DNA from: Oxytricha trifallax
Taxonomy: Eukaryota; Ciliophora; Spirotrichea; Sporadotrichida; Oxytrichidae
DNA length: 64,000 bases
Direction of reading: 5' to 3'
Assembly: GCA_000711775.1 (NCBI GenBank)
Contig: ARYC01001455.1
Span: 1-64,000, forward strand
Each line of letters opens with the position of its first letter. The first letter of the stretch is position 1. Shown piece by piece: positions 1 through 12,300 of the stretch. The notes below the pieces were generated by a model. The model was not told the DNA's origin. It saw nothing but the letters and a program-made list of their open reading frames with translations, and ran no database searches. Both the position numbers and the translations under genes were made by a program.

Positions 1-553
1 TGTAAGCCATAGAAAACCCCCTGTAGGGCTATAGAAAACCCACCTGTAAGCCAAAGAAAACCCACCTGTAAGCCAAAGAAAACCCACCTGTAAGCCAAAG
101 AAAACCCACCTGTAAGCCAATGAAAACCCACCTATAAGCCATGAAAACCCACCTGTAAGACATGAAAACCCACCTGTAAGCCATGAAAACCCACCTGTAA
201 GCCATGAAAACCCACCTGTAAGCCAAACAAAACCCACCTGTAAGCCAAACAAAACCCACCTGTAAGCCAAACAAAACCCACGCCTGTAAGCCAAAGAAAA
301 CCCACCTGTAAGCCAAAGAAAACCCACCTGTAAGCCAAAGAAAACCCACCTGTAAGCCAAAGAAAACCCACCTGTAAGCCAACGAAAACCCACCTGTAAG
401 CCAACGAAAACCCACCTGTAAGCCAACGAAAACCCACCTGTAAGCCAAAGAAAACCCACCTGTAAGCCAAAGAAAACCCACCTGTAAGCCAAAGAAAACC
501 CACCTGTAAGCCAAAGAAAACCCACCCTGTAAGCCAAAGAAAACCCACCAGCA
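1..553. repeat. 22-bp minisatellite array A, left copy
   Basis: About 25 direct copies of a 22-bp unit that starts AAAACCCACCTG and ends TAAGCCAAAG. The last bases vary (AAG, ATG, ACG, AAC) and a few copies have 21 bp. The array runs off the left window edge. No stop codon occurs on the minus strand in any frame, so long ORFs rich in Trp, Gly, Phe and Leu appear there; they are a by-product of the period and not genes. The same unit recurs in the same orientation at 15,320-15,575 and 15,834-16,130. The sequence after the array (CCAGCACTCTATAAAATA) resembles that after the third array, so the copies share more than the unit itself. Confidence 0.97.
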
Positions 554-1009
554 CTCTATAAAATATATAAATATATTTATTTTTAATTTTATTTTCTTGA
601 AAATCCTTTGGCCACGGAGGCACAGAAATTGAATTTACTATATATATATATTATGAATATCGTATTAATATATACTTTTATTGTTTATTTTTTTATAAAA
701 AATTTAAATTATAGATGATTACCAATATCTAAAATTAATTAATTTTTGACTTTTATTAAAATCTATATTAATATAATAGATGATAGAGTATATTTAATAA
801 ATTATTAATAAATATAATATCAATTATGTTATAATAATTAAATTAATTAAATCTATATAAACATAAATAATTAACCAATAAAAACATTGTGATCTTATTA
901 AATTCAAATCATTTAAATATAAAAAATAAATAATAAATTTATAAATCATTAATTAAATTAAAGGTTCTCATGATAGATGAAATTTGTTAAGATATGAATT
1001 AAATTAGGC
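554..1009. other. AT-rich spacer, no gene seen
   Basis: Very AT-rich, with long A/T-only runs and TA microsatellite tracts. No coding frame with recognisable protein-like composition on either strand. Confidence 0.6.
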
Positions 1010-1195
1010 CTTATATCTTGGTAAAGGAAATGCACAGAGGAGTAGCTAGAATGGTGGACTCTGGTAGATTACGGAAGGCGGTAGGTGGGTGTGTAACCAC
1101 TTTGGGCGCCGTACATCTACTAGGGGGGATTTCAACGCGAAGGGAAAGAATTAAATCTTTGCGATTTTTCTGAGCCCACCTCCTGCAAAGTACGA
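1010..1195. other. GC-richer island of unknown nature
   Basis: A short block with balanced composition inside AT-rich DNA. It contains TAGCTAGAATGG, which loosely fits a pol III A box, and GGGCGCC and GGGGGGATTTCAACGCG further on. No clear B box, tRNA cloverleaf or protein frame was found. Confidence 0.35.
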
Positions 1196-1475
1196 ACTAC
1201 TTTTATGCAAGAGAAAACCCTGCATAAAAATATAATTTTAAATGTCATATGAATGACTAAATTAATATTCTCCATCACCGACAGATCATCTAAATAATAG
1301 TAAAATTTGTTGGCGACCATCACCTACAAATCATGTATATAAATGAATAAGTTGTTGGCGACCATCACCGACATATCATGTATATAAAATAATAAGTTGT
1401 TGGTGACTATCACCGACAGATCACGCCTTTAAAATAATAAGATGTTGGTGTCCTTCACCAACAAATAAAAACTAG
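1196..1475. repeat. Degenerate hairpin repeats (about 55 bp), left outlier group
   Basis: Four to five diverged units with the core TTGTTGGYGACCATCACCGACAG followed by an ATCATGTATATAAA-like spacer. The copy near 1,443 has a perfect inverted core, TGTTGGTG-TCCTT-CACCAACA. The same core is in the 57-bp array at 2,285-3,590 and the 45-bp array at 12,925-13,575. Confidence 0.7.
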
Positions 1476-1758
1476 AATACAAAAGTATGTGTATGTCTAA
1501 CATAAACACTCTAAGTTTATATTTAATATATCCACATATAGTTAATATTTAATAAATAAATAAAGTATTAAAATATTTTATTTTTTATAAGATAATATTT
1601 ATAATAAGTATTATAAGATGAATAATTAATTTTTAATATTTCTTATAAATTTAAATATTTAAAATTTGAATATTTAAGTTTTTGAATATTTAAAAATGTA
1701 TATTTAAGTAAATAAATTAATATAATTAATAATTTAAAAAATAAAAATTAAAATTTTA
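1476..1758. other. AT-rich spacer, no gene seen
   Basis: A/T-only runs; nothing recognisable. Confidence 0.6.
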
Positions 1759-2097
1759 ATGGTCAAGAGAATATATTGGACTTGCCTACTTTGCACAAGA
1801 TGCATCAGAAACGAAACAAGACAACAACATTTTTGTGTAGAGAACATTGATATTGGCAAGCAATATGGACTTTCAATATTTAGTAACAAGCAAAATACCT
1901 TTAATGAAGATGGCAGAATTCAAACTCAAGACAAGGATGGAGCAGATAAACTTAGTAAGAAATGGAATAAAGAATTATAAGAACATGATCCTGAATACTA
2001 CAAGGAGATATTAGAAGAGATTAAATAAAACTATCAAGAATTTTAAAGATACAAAAAATATAATAAAACAAAATAAATTAAAAAACATAATAAATGA
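1759..2097 (+). CDS. Small unknown protein with Cys cluster (ciliate code)
   Basis: With TAA/TAG read as Gln the frame runs 112 codons from ATG to the first TGA. The N-terminus has CLLCTRC followed by HFC at residues 9-26, a possible zinc-binding cluster. The C-terminal half is strongly charged (EHDPEYYKEILEEIKQNY) and probably helical. Base composition is less AT-rich than the flanks on both sides, which supports coding. It lies between hairpin-repeat groups and upstream of the Helitron frame on the same strand. It could be a small gene or remnant belonging to that element, or a captured fragment. No family recognised. Confidence 0.4.
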
Positions 2098-2284
2098 AAT
2101 ATTTAATTTTTATAAAAATTTTAAATTAAAATTTTTTTTTCAATCTATTATCTAGTTATATTAATTAATATTAAAAAAGAGGTAAGCAATTATATACTAA
2201 TTAAATAAGTATTCCTTTATTAGATTAAAGATAATTATACAATGTGTCGTGTAGATCATGCTAATATATTCTCGAATCTTTAGA

Positions 2285-3590
2285 TTATACTAATTTATAC
2301 TATACCAACAGATCAGCTTAATATAATATATAAGTTGTTGGTGATACTAATGACTCATCGATAGATGAGGCTAATATAATATATAAGTTTTTGGTGAGAC
2401 TCATCGACAGTACATAGCCAGATGATGCTAATATAATATATAAGTTGTTGGTGAGACTCATCGACAGTACATAGACAGATGAGGCTTATATAATATATAA
2501 GTTGTTGGTGAGACTCATCGACAGTACATAGACAGATGAGGCTTATATAATATATAAGGTGTTGGTGAGACTCATCGACAGTACATAGACAGATGAGGCT
2601 AATATAATATATAAGGTGTTGGTGAGACTAACAGCACATAGACAGATGAGGCTAAATAATATATAAGTTGTTGGTGAAACTCATTGACAGTACATAGCCA
2701 GATGATGCTTATATAATATATAAGGTGTTGGTGAGACTAACAGCTCATCGACAGATGAGGCTAATATAATATATAAGTTGTTGGTGAGACTCATCAACAA
2801 TAAATAGTCAGATGATGCTTATATAATATATAAGGTGTTGGTGAGACTAACAGCTCATCGACAGATGAGGCTAATATAATATATAAGTTGTTGGTGAAAC
2901 TCATTGACAGTACATAGCCAGATGATGCTTATATAATATATAAGGTGTTGGTGAGACTAACAGCTCATCGACAGATGAGGCTAATATAATATATAAGTTG
3001 TTGGTGAGACTCATCAACAATAAATAGTCAGATGATGCTTATATAATATATAAGGTGTTGGTGAGACTAACAGCTCATCGACAGATCAGCCTAATATAAT
3101 ATATAAGTTGTTGGTGATACTAATGACTCATCGATAGATGAGGCTAATATAATATATAAGTTTTTGGTGAGACTCATCGACAGTACATAGCCAGATGATG
3201 CTAATATAATATATAAGGTGTTGGTGATACTCATCGAACATCCATCGATAGATGAGGCTAATATAATATATAAGTTGTTGGTGAGACTCATCGACAGTAC
3301 ATAGACAGATGAGCCTAATATAATATATAAGGTGTTGGTGAGACTCATCGACAGTACATAGACAGATGAGGCTTATATAATATATAAGGTGTTGGTGAGA
3401 CTCATCGACAGTACATAGTCAGATGATGCTTATATAATATATAAGGTGTCGATGAGACTAATGACTCATCGACAATACATAGACAGTTGGTGTGCCACAT
3501 CGACAATACATAGACAGATGAGGCTAATATAATATATAAGTTGTCGGTGACCATAACATACAATATACAAATAGATAAGCCTAAACACAT
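2285..3590. repeat. 57-bp tandem repeat array with hairpin core
   Basis: About 22 copies of a roughly 57-bp unit: GTTGTTGGTGAGACTCATCG, then ACAGTACATAGACAGATGAG, then GCTAATATAATATATAA. Some units carry short indels, and higher-order alternation of two variants is visible between 2,640 and 3,100. The core TGTTGGTGAGACTCATCGACA is an imperfect palindrome with an 8-9 bp stem and a short loop. ORFs reported here on the minus strand follow the period and are not genes. Confidence 0.95.
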
Positions 3591-4065
3591 TTTAAATGTT
3601 TCAAAATATAAATTATATATTTATTAATAATGTAAAAAAATATAATTATATATTTTCATATTAAATTTTATTAAAATAAATATAAAGTTATATATTTTAT
3701 ATATTTTTGAATATAAAAATATGTATATAATGGTATAGGGAGTCATTTTATAATTCAAATAAAATATATTATTTAATGAGGATTTATAATGAAAATATAA
3801 ATAAATATATTGTTGTGTATGAAGTCATTATTATATTAAAATAAAACTAGTTAAATGGTTTTGATCAGTAATTAATATATTTTATATATATATATATATA
3901 TATTATTATATAGACAATTATATATAAATTAAAAATTAATTAAAAAAGTAAAAAAATATTAGAATAAATTTTAAATATTTATTTTTTAATGGTTAAAAAT
4001 ATGTATTTAAACAATGAATATATTATAATTATTAATTAAAATATTAAAAAAAACTATTACTCAGC
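3591..4065. other. AT-rich spacer with TA microsatellite
   Basis: Includes a (TA)n tract near 3,880-3,905. No gene seen. Confidence 0.6.
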
Positions 4066-4155
4066 AATGGGTTAAAACTATTACCCAGCAATGGGTTAAA
4101 CTATTACTCAGCAATGGGTTAAAACTATTACTCAGCAATGGGTTAAAACTAGATC
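4066..4155. repeat. 24-bp tandem repeats, first block
   Basis: Four copies of a 24-25 bp unit, ACTATTACTCAGCAATGG then GTTAAA. Separated from a larger block of the same unit (4,404-4,745) by a unique segment. Confidence 0.9.
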
Positions 4156-4403
4156 AATGAGTGAGGAGACATCTAAAGGAGGAGACAATACTGAGGACAC
4201 ATTGGAAAGCATCAAACTAAGACTACTATACATATCATAAGGTAAGATTTTTTATTTTTTATTAATTTTTATTTTAGAAAATTTTCTCCACCTCCTCACT
4301 AGCCTACTAAACCAAAAAACGTAATTTATAAATCTATATATTATAATTGTCTTAATAATTTTTAGTGTGTGTGTTACCTATCTCGCCGGATTTCCCGAGC
4401 AGA
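4156..4403 (+). other. Unique insert between 24-bp repeat blocks, possible tiny spliced ORF
   Basis: ATG at 4,165 opens MSEETSKGGDNTEDTLES. The frame meets AAG|GTAAGATTTTTTATT and an AT-rich stretch ending TTTTAG, which looks like a short spliceosomal intron (about 36 nt, 4,241-4,276). Past it the frame stays open without TGA into the 24-bp repeats, where each unit would encode TITQQWVK. Composition is AT-rich and there is no homology I recognise, so the coding claim is weak. Confidence 0.25.
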
Positions 4404-4745
4404 CTATTACTCAGCAATGGGTTAAAACTATTACTCAGCAATGGGTTAAAAACTATTACTCAGCAATGGGTTAAAACTATTACTCAGCAATGGGTTAAAA
4501 CTATTACTCATCAATAGGTTAAAAACTATTACTCAGCAATGGGTTAAAACTATTACTCATCAATGGGTTAAAACTATTACTCATCAATGGGTTAAAACTA
4601 TTACTCAGCAATGGGTTACCACTATTAATCAGCAATGGGTTAAAAACTATTACTCATCAATGGGTTAAAAACTATTACTCAGCAATGGGTTACCACTATT
4701 ACTCAGAAATGGGTTAAAAACTATTACTCAGCAATGGGTTAAAAA
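4404..4745. repeat. 24-bp tandem repeats, second block
   Basis: About 14 copies of the unit seen at 4,066-4,155, with small variants (CTCATCAATGGG, ACCACTATTAATC). Confidence 0.92.
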
Positions 4746-4870
4746 AGTCTCGGGGAAAATGAAGGCAGGAAAGCGAAAACTCAACGTCCGCGCCGTGCTT
4801 TCTGGAAACATAGTATTTAGTACTATGGCTAATGAGTTTAAAGGAGGGTAAATGCTGCCCAAATTTTTAT
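4746..4870. other. GC-richer segment with small hairpins
   Basis: Balanced composition. Contains the perfect hairpin CATAGTA-TTTAG-TACTATG near 4,810 and a GAAAGC...GCTTTC pairing around a CG-rich loop near 4,775-4,803. The string AGGAGGGTAAATGCTGCC at about 4,842 is repeated at about 5,067. Function unknown. Confidence 0.4.
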
Positions 4871-5400
4871 TGGCATTTTATAATGTCACTAAAACATTAT
4901 AAAAGTTATTGGTTTGCTTCACCAACAATACATGAACAGTTCAACCTAATATAATATTAAAGCTGTTGGTATGCTAACAAATATATAATCAAATATTTTA
5001 TGGAATATATAATTTCCATAAATTTAATATTTTTTATTATATAAAATTGTATAACTTCTATAATTACAGGAGGGTAAATGCTGCCAAAATTCTAAAGCTA
5101 TATATATTATGATAGCTTAAATTTATTAATGAAATAAATTACTAATAAATACTTTATTAAAAGTAATATAATATTATATATATATATATGTATAAGTATT
5201 GAAGAAGGACTATAACATTACATAGACAGATCAGTATCATATTATATACAATATTTTGGATTGCTACACGAACGATACATCGACAGATTAGAGAAATATA
5301 ATGTAAAAGTTGTTGGTGAAACAAAGAGACATTACATCGACATATTAAAGAAATATAATATACAAGTTGTCGGTGAAGCAGACGGAATATACATTGAAAA
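4871..5400. repeat. Degenerate hairpin repeats next to the Helitron frame
   Basis: Scattered diverged copies of the hairpin unit (TTGGTTTGCTTCACCAAC near 4,907; GTTGTTGGTGAAAC near 5,309; AAGTTGTCGGTGAAGC near 5,364) in AT-rich DNA. Confidence 0.55.
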
Positions 5401-5888
5401 AATAAATAAATTTATGTAAAGTAAGTTTGGTATAAAAATTCAATATATTAATTTATTTTTTTTATATATTTATTATTATAAATCACTAATTTATATTAAC
5501 ATTATTATATTTTATTAAATAGATTCTACACATATTACATGCTTTCCAAAATACATACTATTTTAAAAATAAAAACAAAAAATTAATAAATAATTTTTTA
5601 CCATTATGATAATTAAATATAATAATATAGAATATACAATAAAACTTTATATTATTCTAGTATTAATATTATAAAAAAGTTATGATATACTGATTTAATT
5701 TTTTTAATTTTTTTTTTAATTTTTTTGCAAATATTTTTAAATATTAATTATAAAATATTTTGTTCCTCCAAAAATTTTTGCTTCTATATAAATAAATATT
5801 TGAATTTAATATTAAATTAATAATATAAATAAAAGAAATATTTAATTAAATTATAATAATAAAAATAATAAATTAAAAAAAAAAACAA
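5401..5888. other. AT-rich leader upstream of the Helitron frame
   Basis: Mostly A/T runs. It presumably contains the promoter of the frame that starts at 5,889, but no specific motif can be named. Confidence 0.4.
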
Positions 5889-8800
5889 ATGAGAAAGAAA
5901 CCAAGCCAAGATTAATCTGAAGATAAGAGAAAGACAAGTGATGCAAATATCTAACCATGTGTTAGCAATCATGAAAATGAATTGGACTCATCTTATGAGC
6001 CATCTCACTATCAAGAACAAGAACAACCAATGCAGATTGATACATCAACAAACAACAAACAACAAGAACAACCTATGCAGATAGATACGTCTACCAACAA
6101 TCAATCACAAATCTAAGATACACTAAACTAATAACAAAATGATTAAAATAGACAAGACTTTATTTCAGAAACATCAAGTGTTACAGAAGTCCTATTTTTC
6201 CAAAACATTGTAGAAAATTAAGACATTAACTAAATTGTTTTATACATTAGAAAAGTTTTTGCTCACCATTTAGACGCCCTTATGAATCAACAAATATATG
6301 AATTAGCAATCTAAAATTATTAATAAAATCAGAATAGACAATAAAATAAAGAAAAAAGTTCTGCTAAGAATATATAAGAATATGACAAATACTTTAACTA
6401 CTTCAAATAAGATAAAAATTTCAATGATAATTGTTTAGAATTATATGTGAAGTCTTCAAGCACTAATATTTTCTTGAATCAAGTCAAGAAGAGAACTACC
6501 CAGCATATTATTGCAAACACTAAGTCTAAGTTAAATTTATAAGATTCAGATATTGAATTGTTTATACAGAGACTTACACTAGAAGAATCAATAATAAGAT
6601 ATAGTATTTTGCTTTGTGAAAATAACAATAAAATTCTGACCAAAAATGAATTAACATGGTTTTTAAATGGAGCAGCTTTAAGGCTTAAGGACTTTTAAAA
6701 CGCATAAAAACTAATGAAGGAATGTGGTTGGATTAATAAAATAAATTTATACTAATAAAATAAAACAGCTTTCATAAAATTAGAAAAGTTAACTGCAGAG
6801 ATATGGAAATATGAATATATAAGAAGAAATACTAAAGATAAGATAATAGAACATTTAAGATTGACAGAAGAACACTTATTTTACCTAGAAGGATCAAAAT
6901 TTGCAAGATAACAATAACTAAGAATGAATAGAGACCTTGATAAAATTTGTTTAGATAAGATATGTGGATAATGTGGAAGAAGATTAGAGATGTTTAATGA
7001 CAAAAAACAAGACTTTTACATAAAAATAGAAAGAGATAAACCTTGTAGAGCAGAAATATATTTCAGTGAGTTTATTGATAAATTGGTGTTTAGAGACATA
7101 GATGAGTTACCATCTTTTAGAGAATTAAGAGTTTGTTACTGGTGCTATAAGAATGTAATTCAAGATAATATAAGAGAAAGAAAAACATCATAGCCTAGTG
7201 AATTAAAACTTATTAAAAAAGCTGTTGAAGAAGTAAATATTAGACTTGGTCACGTTTACAACATGATAATGAATGAATCAAAGATATCTTATCATCACTT
7301 GAAAGGAGATACTGGTTACTAGCTATATAATAATAGTTTAGGAATTTTCAGTAAAGAGTTCTTAAAGAACAAGAATTGGTGGGTTAATTTTAATCATTAA
7401 TAAGAACAAAGAATATGTGCAGCATTAAAATGGCTTAAGGAAAATAACCACTTATATAAGGAGTACTATGCACTTTACGAAGTATTTAGATTATTAGGAA
7501 GAAATAGAGTAGTCAAAGCTCTATTAGATAAATAAGATGAAAGATACGAAATTTATCCAGATTTAGATGAAAATAATATAGTGGTATTTGACAGAGAAAG
7601 TATCAAAAAGGATTTAGGAGATGCAGAGGTATATATCATTCCAAAGAATTTCAATGAAGTATATTCTGATATTAAATAAGTAATGGATTTAAATGATCTA
7701 CAAGCATTCGATGTTTTCAAAAGAAATGTTGACTAGGAACTATTAGAAAAATTAAATAACAATGATATAAACTAAAAAGTAAAGGAAAATGTAAAAGAAT
7801 TTCAGAAAAATGCAGTATATTATGGAAATGAATATATGGAAGAAATGCTCTTTCCAACATTGTTCCCTGAAGGCTTTGGTGGATACAATAGTTCATATAT
7901 TCGATAAGGTAAAATGACAGTTACAAGGTATTGTAATATGAAAATACTTAGCATAAGAAAAGAATATGGAAAGCATATACCATATATATTCTTTTTGTTT
8001 GATAGAAAGAGAAAGGAATAAATGATAAGCGAAACAAGAGGTATTAAATCAGCAGTCCCAGGTCAACATAAAGATAAACTTACAGTAGGAGATATAACAA
8101 AGTAGATTAATGAAAGAGAAAGAACAAACTATTGGGCAAGTTAACTAACACACAATTTTATAGGATCACCTTAGTATTTTATAGCATAAGGATTTGAGTT
8201 AGATGCGATGTTAATATATGGCTAAAAGAAATATGGAAAAAAATGTCCAGAACTACTATATACATTAACTCATGATGAAAAATGTACTTACCTATAGTAA
8301 ATGAAAGAATAAGGACGATTAATGAATGATGCATTACTTACGTGTTGCAGTTTCAACACAAAAGCAAGACATGTGATGAAAGCATTTATTGGTAACAAAT
8401 CTAATCAAGGCATATTTGGAAGAGCAGTGATGTAATTCAGAAGAATAGAGTTTTAGAGGCGTGGGCCACCCCACATGCATGTACTAGTATGGTTAGATGA
8501 AGAAGGGACAAGAAAATTAGAGGAAGGATATTTAGTATAAGCAGTAGTACCTTAAGTTGACTTAGAACTAAAAGATAAGATATTAAAAAACTATATACAT
8601 ACTTGTTCTGATAGATGCTTAGATTAAAAAGGTAAATGCAAGAAAGGTTATCCATAACCTTTATCAGAGACAGATTGTATTACAGAAGATAGGTATTTGT
8701 ACAGAAGATTAACAGAACAAGATAGATGGGTTATTCCTTATAATCCTTAAATTGTAAAGATGACAGATATGAACATCAATGTACTAAGATGTACAGAAGG

Positions 8801-8912
8801 ATAAGTATTAGCTTACTTAACTAAGTATGTCACGAAGTCAGAACCAGGTCTTGATATTAAACTTAATGTAAACTTGAAAAGGAATAACAAGCATAAGTTA
8901 TAAAGTTTTTGA
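5889..8912 (+). CDS. Helitron Rep (HUH) part, frame 1
   Basis: ATG at 5,889 (MRKKPSQDQSEDKRKTSD) to TGA at 8,910. Residues 1-350 are Gln/Asn-rich and unassigned. CGQCGRRLE near residue 360 and CYWC near residue 415 may bind zinc. EMLFPTLFPEGFGG and YIFFLFDRKR (residues about 650-710) match the Helitron-like N domain. RGPPHMHVLVWL near residue 858-869 is the HUH motif (His-Met-His, codons 8,472-8,480). KGKCKKGYP is the Cys/Lys signature of Helitron Rep. YLTKYVTK carries the two catalytic tyrosines (codons at 8,814 and 8,826). The known family activity is single-strand nicking and joining. The frame ends just after this motif, where the Helitron protein should continue, so TGA 8,910 reflects a frameshift and not a natural end. 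Confidence 0.85.
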
Positions 8913-9356
8913 AGACAAATACTATAAGTTCATGTGAAGCAATATACCATATTTTAGGATTAAGTCTTGTAGAAAAGAAACCACAGGTAATCAATGTATA
9001 TACAACAGAACCAAGCAAAAGAATGAGAATACTAAAAGACGATAAAGTTTTAAAGGAAATGGATAAAGAAGATACTAATATATATGAAGATGGACCAATT
9101 GAACATTATCTTGATAGACCAGTTCAATATGAAAATCTAACTTACTTCGAATTTAGAGAATTCTATGATTACAGACTTAAAGAGTCAAAATACCACCAAC
9201 TATAAAAAATAAGAGAAATCACATTAAGAGTAGTATACCAGGATGCAATAAATGGTATTTCAAAAGGACTGCAGAAGTTATATTATCAAAGAGAAAGGTA
9301 TACTTGGATTAGGGAGAAACCTACTACTATTAAAAATTCTTAGAGAAAGTACCTCA
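8905..9356 (+). CDS. Helitron middle segment after first frame change
   Basis: This frame differs from the preceding one. It opens with NTISSCEAIYHILGLSLVEK, the conserved Helitron block that follows the Rep tyrosines, and continues through EHYLDRPVQYENLTYFEF (linker to the helicase). It uses internal TAA/TAG as Gln and TTG or an earlier codon at its start, so it is not an independent gene. Near 9,345-9,356 the protein-like sequence switches to a third frame. Confidence 0.75.
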
Positions 9357-12300
9357 CAGAAGAAATACTGAGTTTTCACCCAACAACAAAGAAAAGACTT
9401 ACTATGTAGAATGTATATTAAGAGATATACTTGATGATGGTGAACCACTAACTAATGAAGAAATAAGAGCTCAATTTATAGTTATGAATACAAACAAAAT
9501 AAGATTACATGGTATTTTAATGGATTTACTAAGAGATAATAACACCTTGATATCTTAAAAGATAACTTTACAATCACATTTGTAGGTATTGAACGATTTA
9601 TTACAAGAAGATAAATTAGATGTATAACACATAGAGAAAGAAATAGAAAAATTAGATAAGAAACCTTAATAAATTGTTGATTTCTTATAAGAATACAAAG
9701 AAGGCAAAGATATTGAAAGATATTTCTTAAATACATATGCATTCAATCCAAAAATAGAACCAGTACTCAAAATATATTTCAAGACACTAATTGATTAATC
9801 AAATCCATTAATAAACTTAGGTAATGATTAGAGAGATATATTAGGTAGAATCCATAAAATAATTGAAGGAGAAGAAGAACAGTGTTTACTGTTTATAACA
9901 GGAGGAAGTGGATCAGGCAAGAGCTTCTTAATTAAACACTTACTAATATACTTTACATACTTGTTAAACAAAAAATGTGTATTGTCAGCAACTACAGGGA
10001 GAGCAGCAGCAAATATTGATGGAGTAACTTTACATTCATTATTTAAAGTTGATGAATCAATGAAAATCAAAAACTTCGACCCTTTATCGCAACTTTAAAT
10101 AATGCTAAACAGTATTGAAGTGTTAATCATAGATGAGGTTTCTATGATGTCAGAATAGCTATTTACAGTAATAAACAACTCATTCTAGAAAGCATAACTA
10201 GACCCAACGATGAGAACTAAGTTATTTGGAGGTAAACATATCATACTTGTTGGTGACTTGATGTAATTACCAGTAGTAGAAAAGAAAGTATAATCAACAT
10301 AAGATACAAACAAGTCATTTATTAATAGTTACCTTTTCTCAAATTTCACATGGGTAGAATTAACATAGAACTTCAGATAAAATCAAGATAGTACATTCTT
10401 TAACATATTGAATAACATGAGGCTTTGTTAGTTAACTTAATAAGATTATACTGCACTAGAAAGGATAAATTAACAAGGAAAACTTCAACTTAATTAATTC
10501 AGTAAAGATAGCATAGTTCTTGTTGCTAGAAATTCATAAAAGGATGCTATTAATAACTAGATAACAAGACTTAGATTTAATGAAGAAGATGGCAATGAGA
10601 TATAAAGTATTAACTTTAAGCAAAAGAATAATACAGTCTAACCAATTGATAATGAATAATTAGAAGTACTACTCGATAATGAAAAGTTTGCACAAAAATT
10701 CAAATTACCTTTTAAAATAGTACTATTCAAAAGGCAAAAGATAATGATAAATAGGAATATACAGATTCAACACAAAATAACTAATGGAACAATGGGAACT
10801 ATTATTGAATTCGGGCCTAACAACAAGTATATTAAATTCCTTAACCACAGGATGAATGAAGTATAGATCATACCAATGCTGTAAGAAGCAGTTATGTATT
10901 AAGGAACAAGATATGTTAGGAAACAATTCCCAGTTTAGGTTGCATATGCTAGTACAGTTCATAAAGTACAAGGTGAAACACTCAATAAAATAATGATAAA
11001 ATGTGATCAAATGTTAATAGCTGGTCAATTTTATACAGCATTAAGCAGGGCATAAAGACTACAAGATGTGACACTCATTAATTTTACCAAGCATTGTATT
11101 AACATGAGTGGTTATATGCTATAAACATAAACTAAAAATTTACTAAGAAGTAAAGAAACAAAAGAATAACATGAATAAACAGAAATAGCATTAAAAGACT
11201 TAGGATACTTATTAAATGAATATATGAAGACTATACCTGAAGAAACAATTATGGATATACACAAATTAATAGGTAAACTAGACTACAAAAAACTTTTATA
11301 ATAAGACTTAGTAATTGATGATAACTATCAAGTTAAATAAGTAGATCAAGATATAGATTTCAGTAATCTTCAAATTTTCTCAAGTTAAAGTAGTCAGATG
11401 AGTGGTATACAATTAGTATCTTAGCAAGCTCCAATTCAACCAATAGTTAATCCATTTGTTAGCAATACCCAGCTTATCAACAATCCATTCATAATATAAT
11501 AAAACATAACTACTTATCCATTTGCAAGATGGTATTAAAACTCTTGTCTACATGATTCGCTTATGTATATATACTATTTTGGACTGTATAATAAAGAACA
11601 TGATTTTATCAATGACAATGTTGATGACTGCCTTAGACCACTTTAAAGAACTTGTAGAGAACTAGACAAATTTGATAAAGATTAAGAATTTGATTATTGG
11701 GATTGGATTGGTGATATACACCATACTAACTGTCAAAGATAAAAGAAAGCAATTCAGCCTTTAAGACATGGATTAGGAAGAGCACTATGTAATATAGACA
11801 ACCTAAGAGATTTCTTTGAATCTTCAGAACATTTCTAAATGACATTTAATATCAAAGAAGCATGCATGTGTAGTCATAATGAAAACAAACAAATATAATA
11901 ATGGTTCTTTGAAGTAGAATTATCTGACAAAGCTGACTTGCAAGATAAAATTTAAGAATCGCTTACAAAGATAGACTAGTATTGTGATACATGTTTACAT
12001 AATTTAATGACTGTTCAAAAGACTTTAGTTATAGCACCAGAATTTATGATTGTTCACATTGGATCAAACACTGCTATGGAACTAAACTTAGATATGAATT
12101 TAATATTCGATTTAGAGAACAACAACTCTCAAGCACATTATGAGCTAATAGGAATAATTTACTATAGCAGATTTGGTAATTCCAATGTTGCTGCAAATCA
12201 TTTTGTTGCAAAACTTAAAGATGGTCTTCACAAAGATTAAACACAAATGAAAGGATGGTGGTATCACAACGGAATGAATCTTAACGCAAGAAATGTCGTG

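Noticed and set aside
1-553. CRISPR-like look of the 22-bp arrays
   Set aside because: There are no unique spacers between repeats, and the organism is clearly a eukaryote by code and transposons.
29-623. Long minus-strand ORFs in the 22-bp array (also at 15,254-16,127)
   Set aside because: They follow a stop-free period in all three frames and have no protein-like variation; they are minisatellite artefacts.
1010-1195. tRNA or SRP RNA gene
   Set aside because: An A-box-like word is present, but no cloverleaf, no proper B box and no SRP Alu-domain pairing could be made.
3091-3590. Minus-strand ORFs in the 57-bp array
   Set aside because: Also a multiple of three; repeats of LYIILASS follow the unit.
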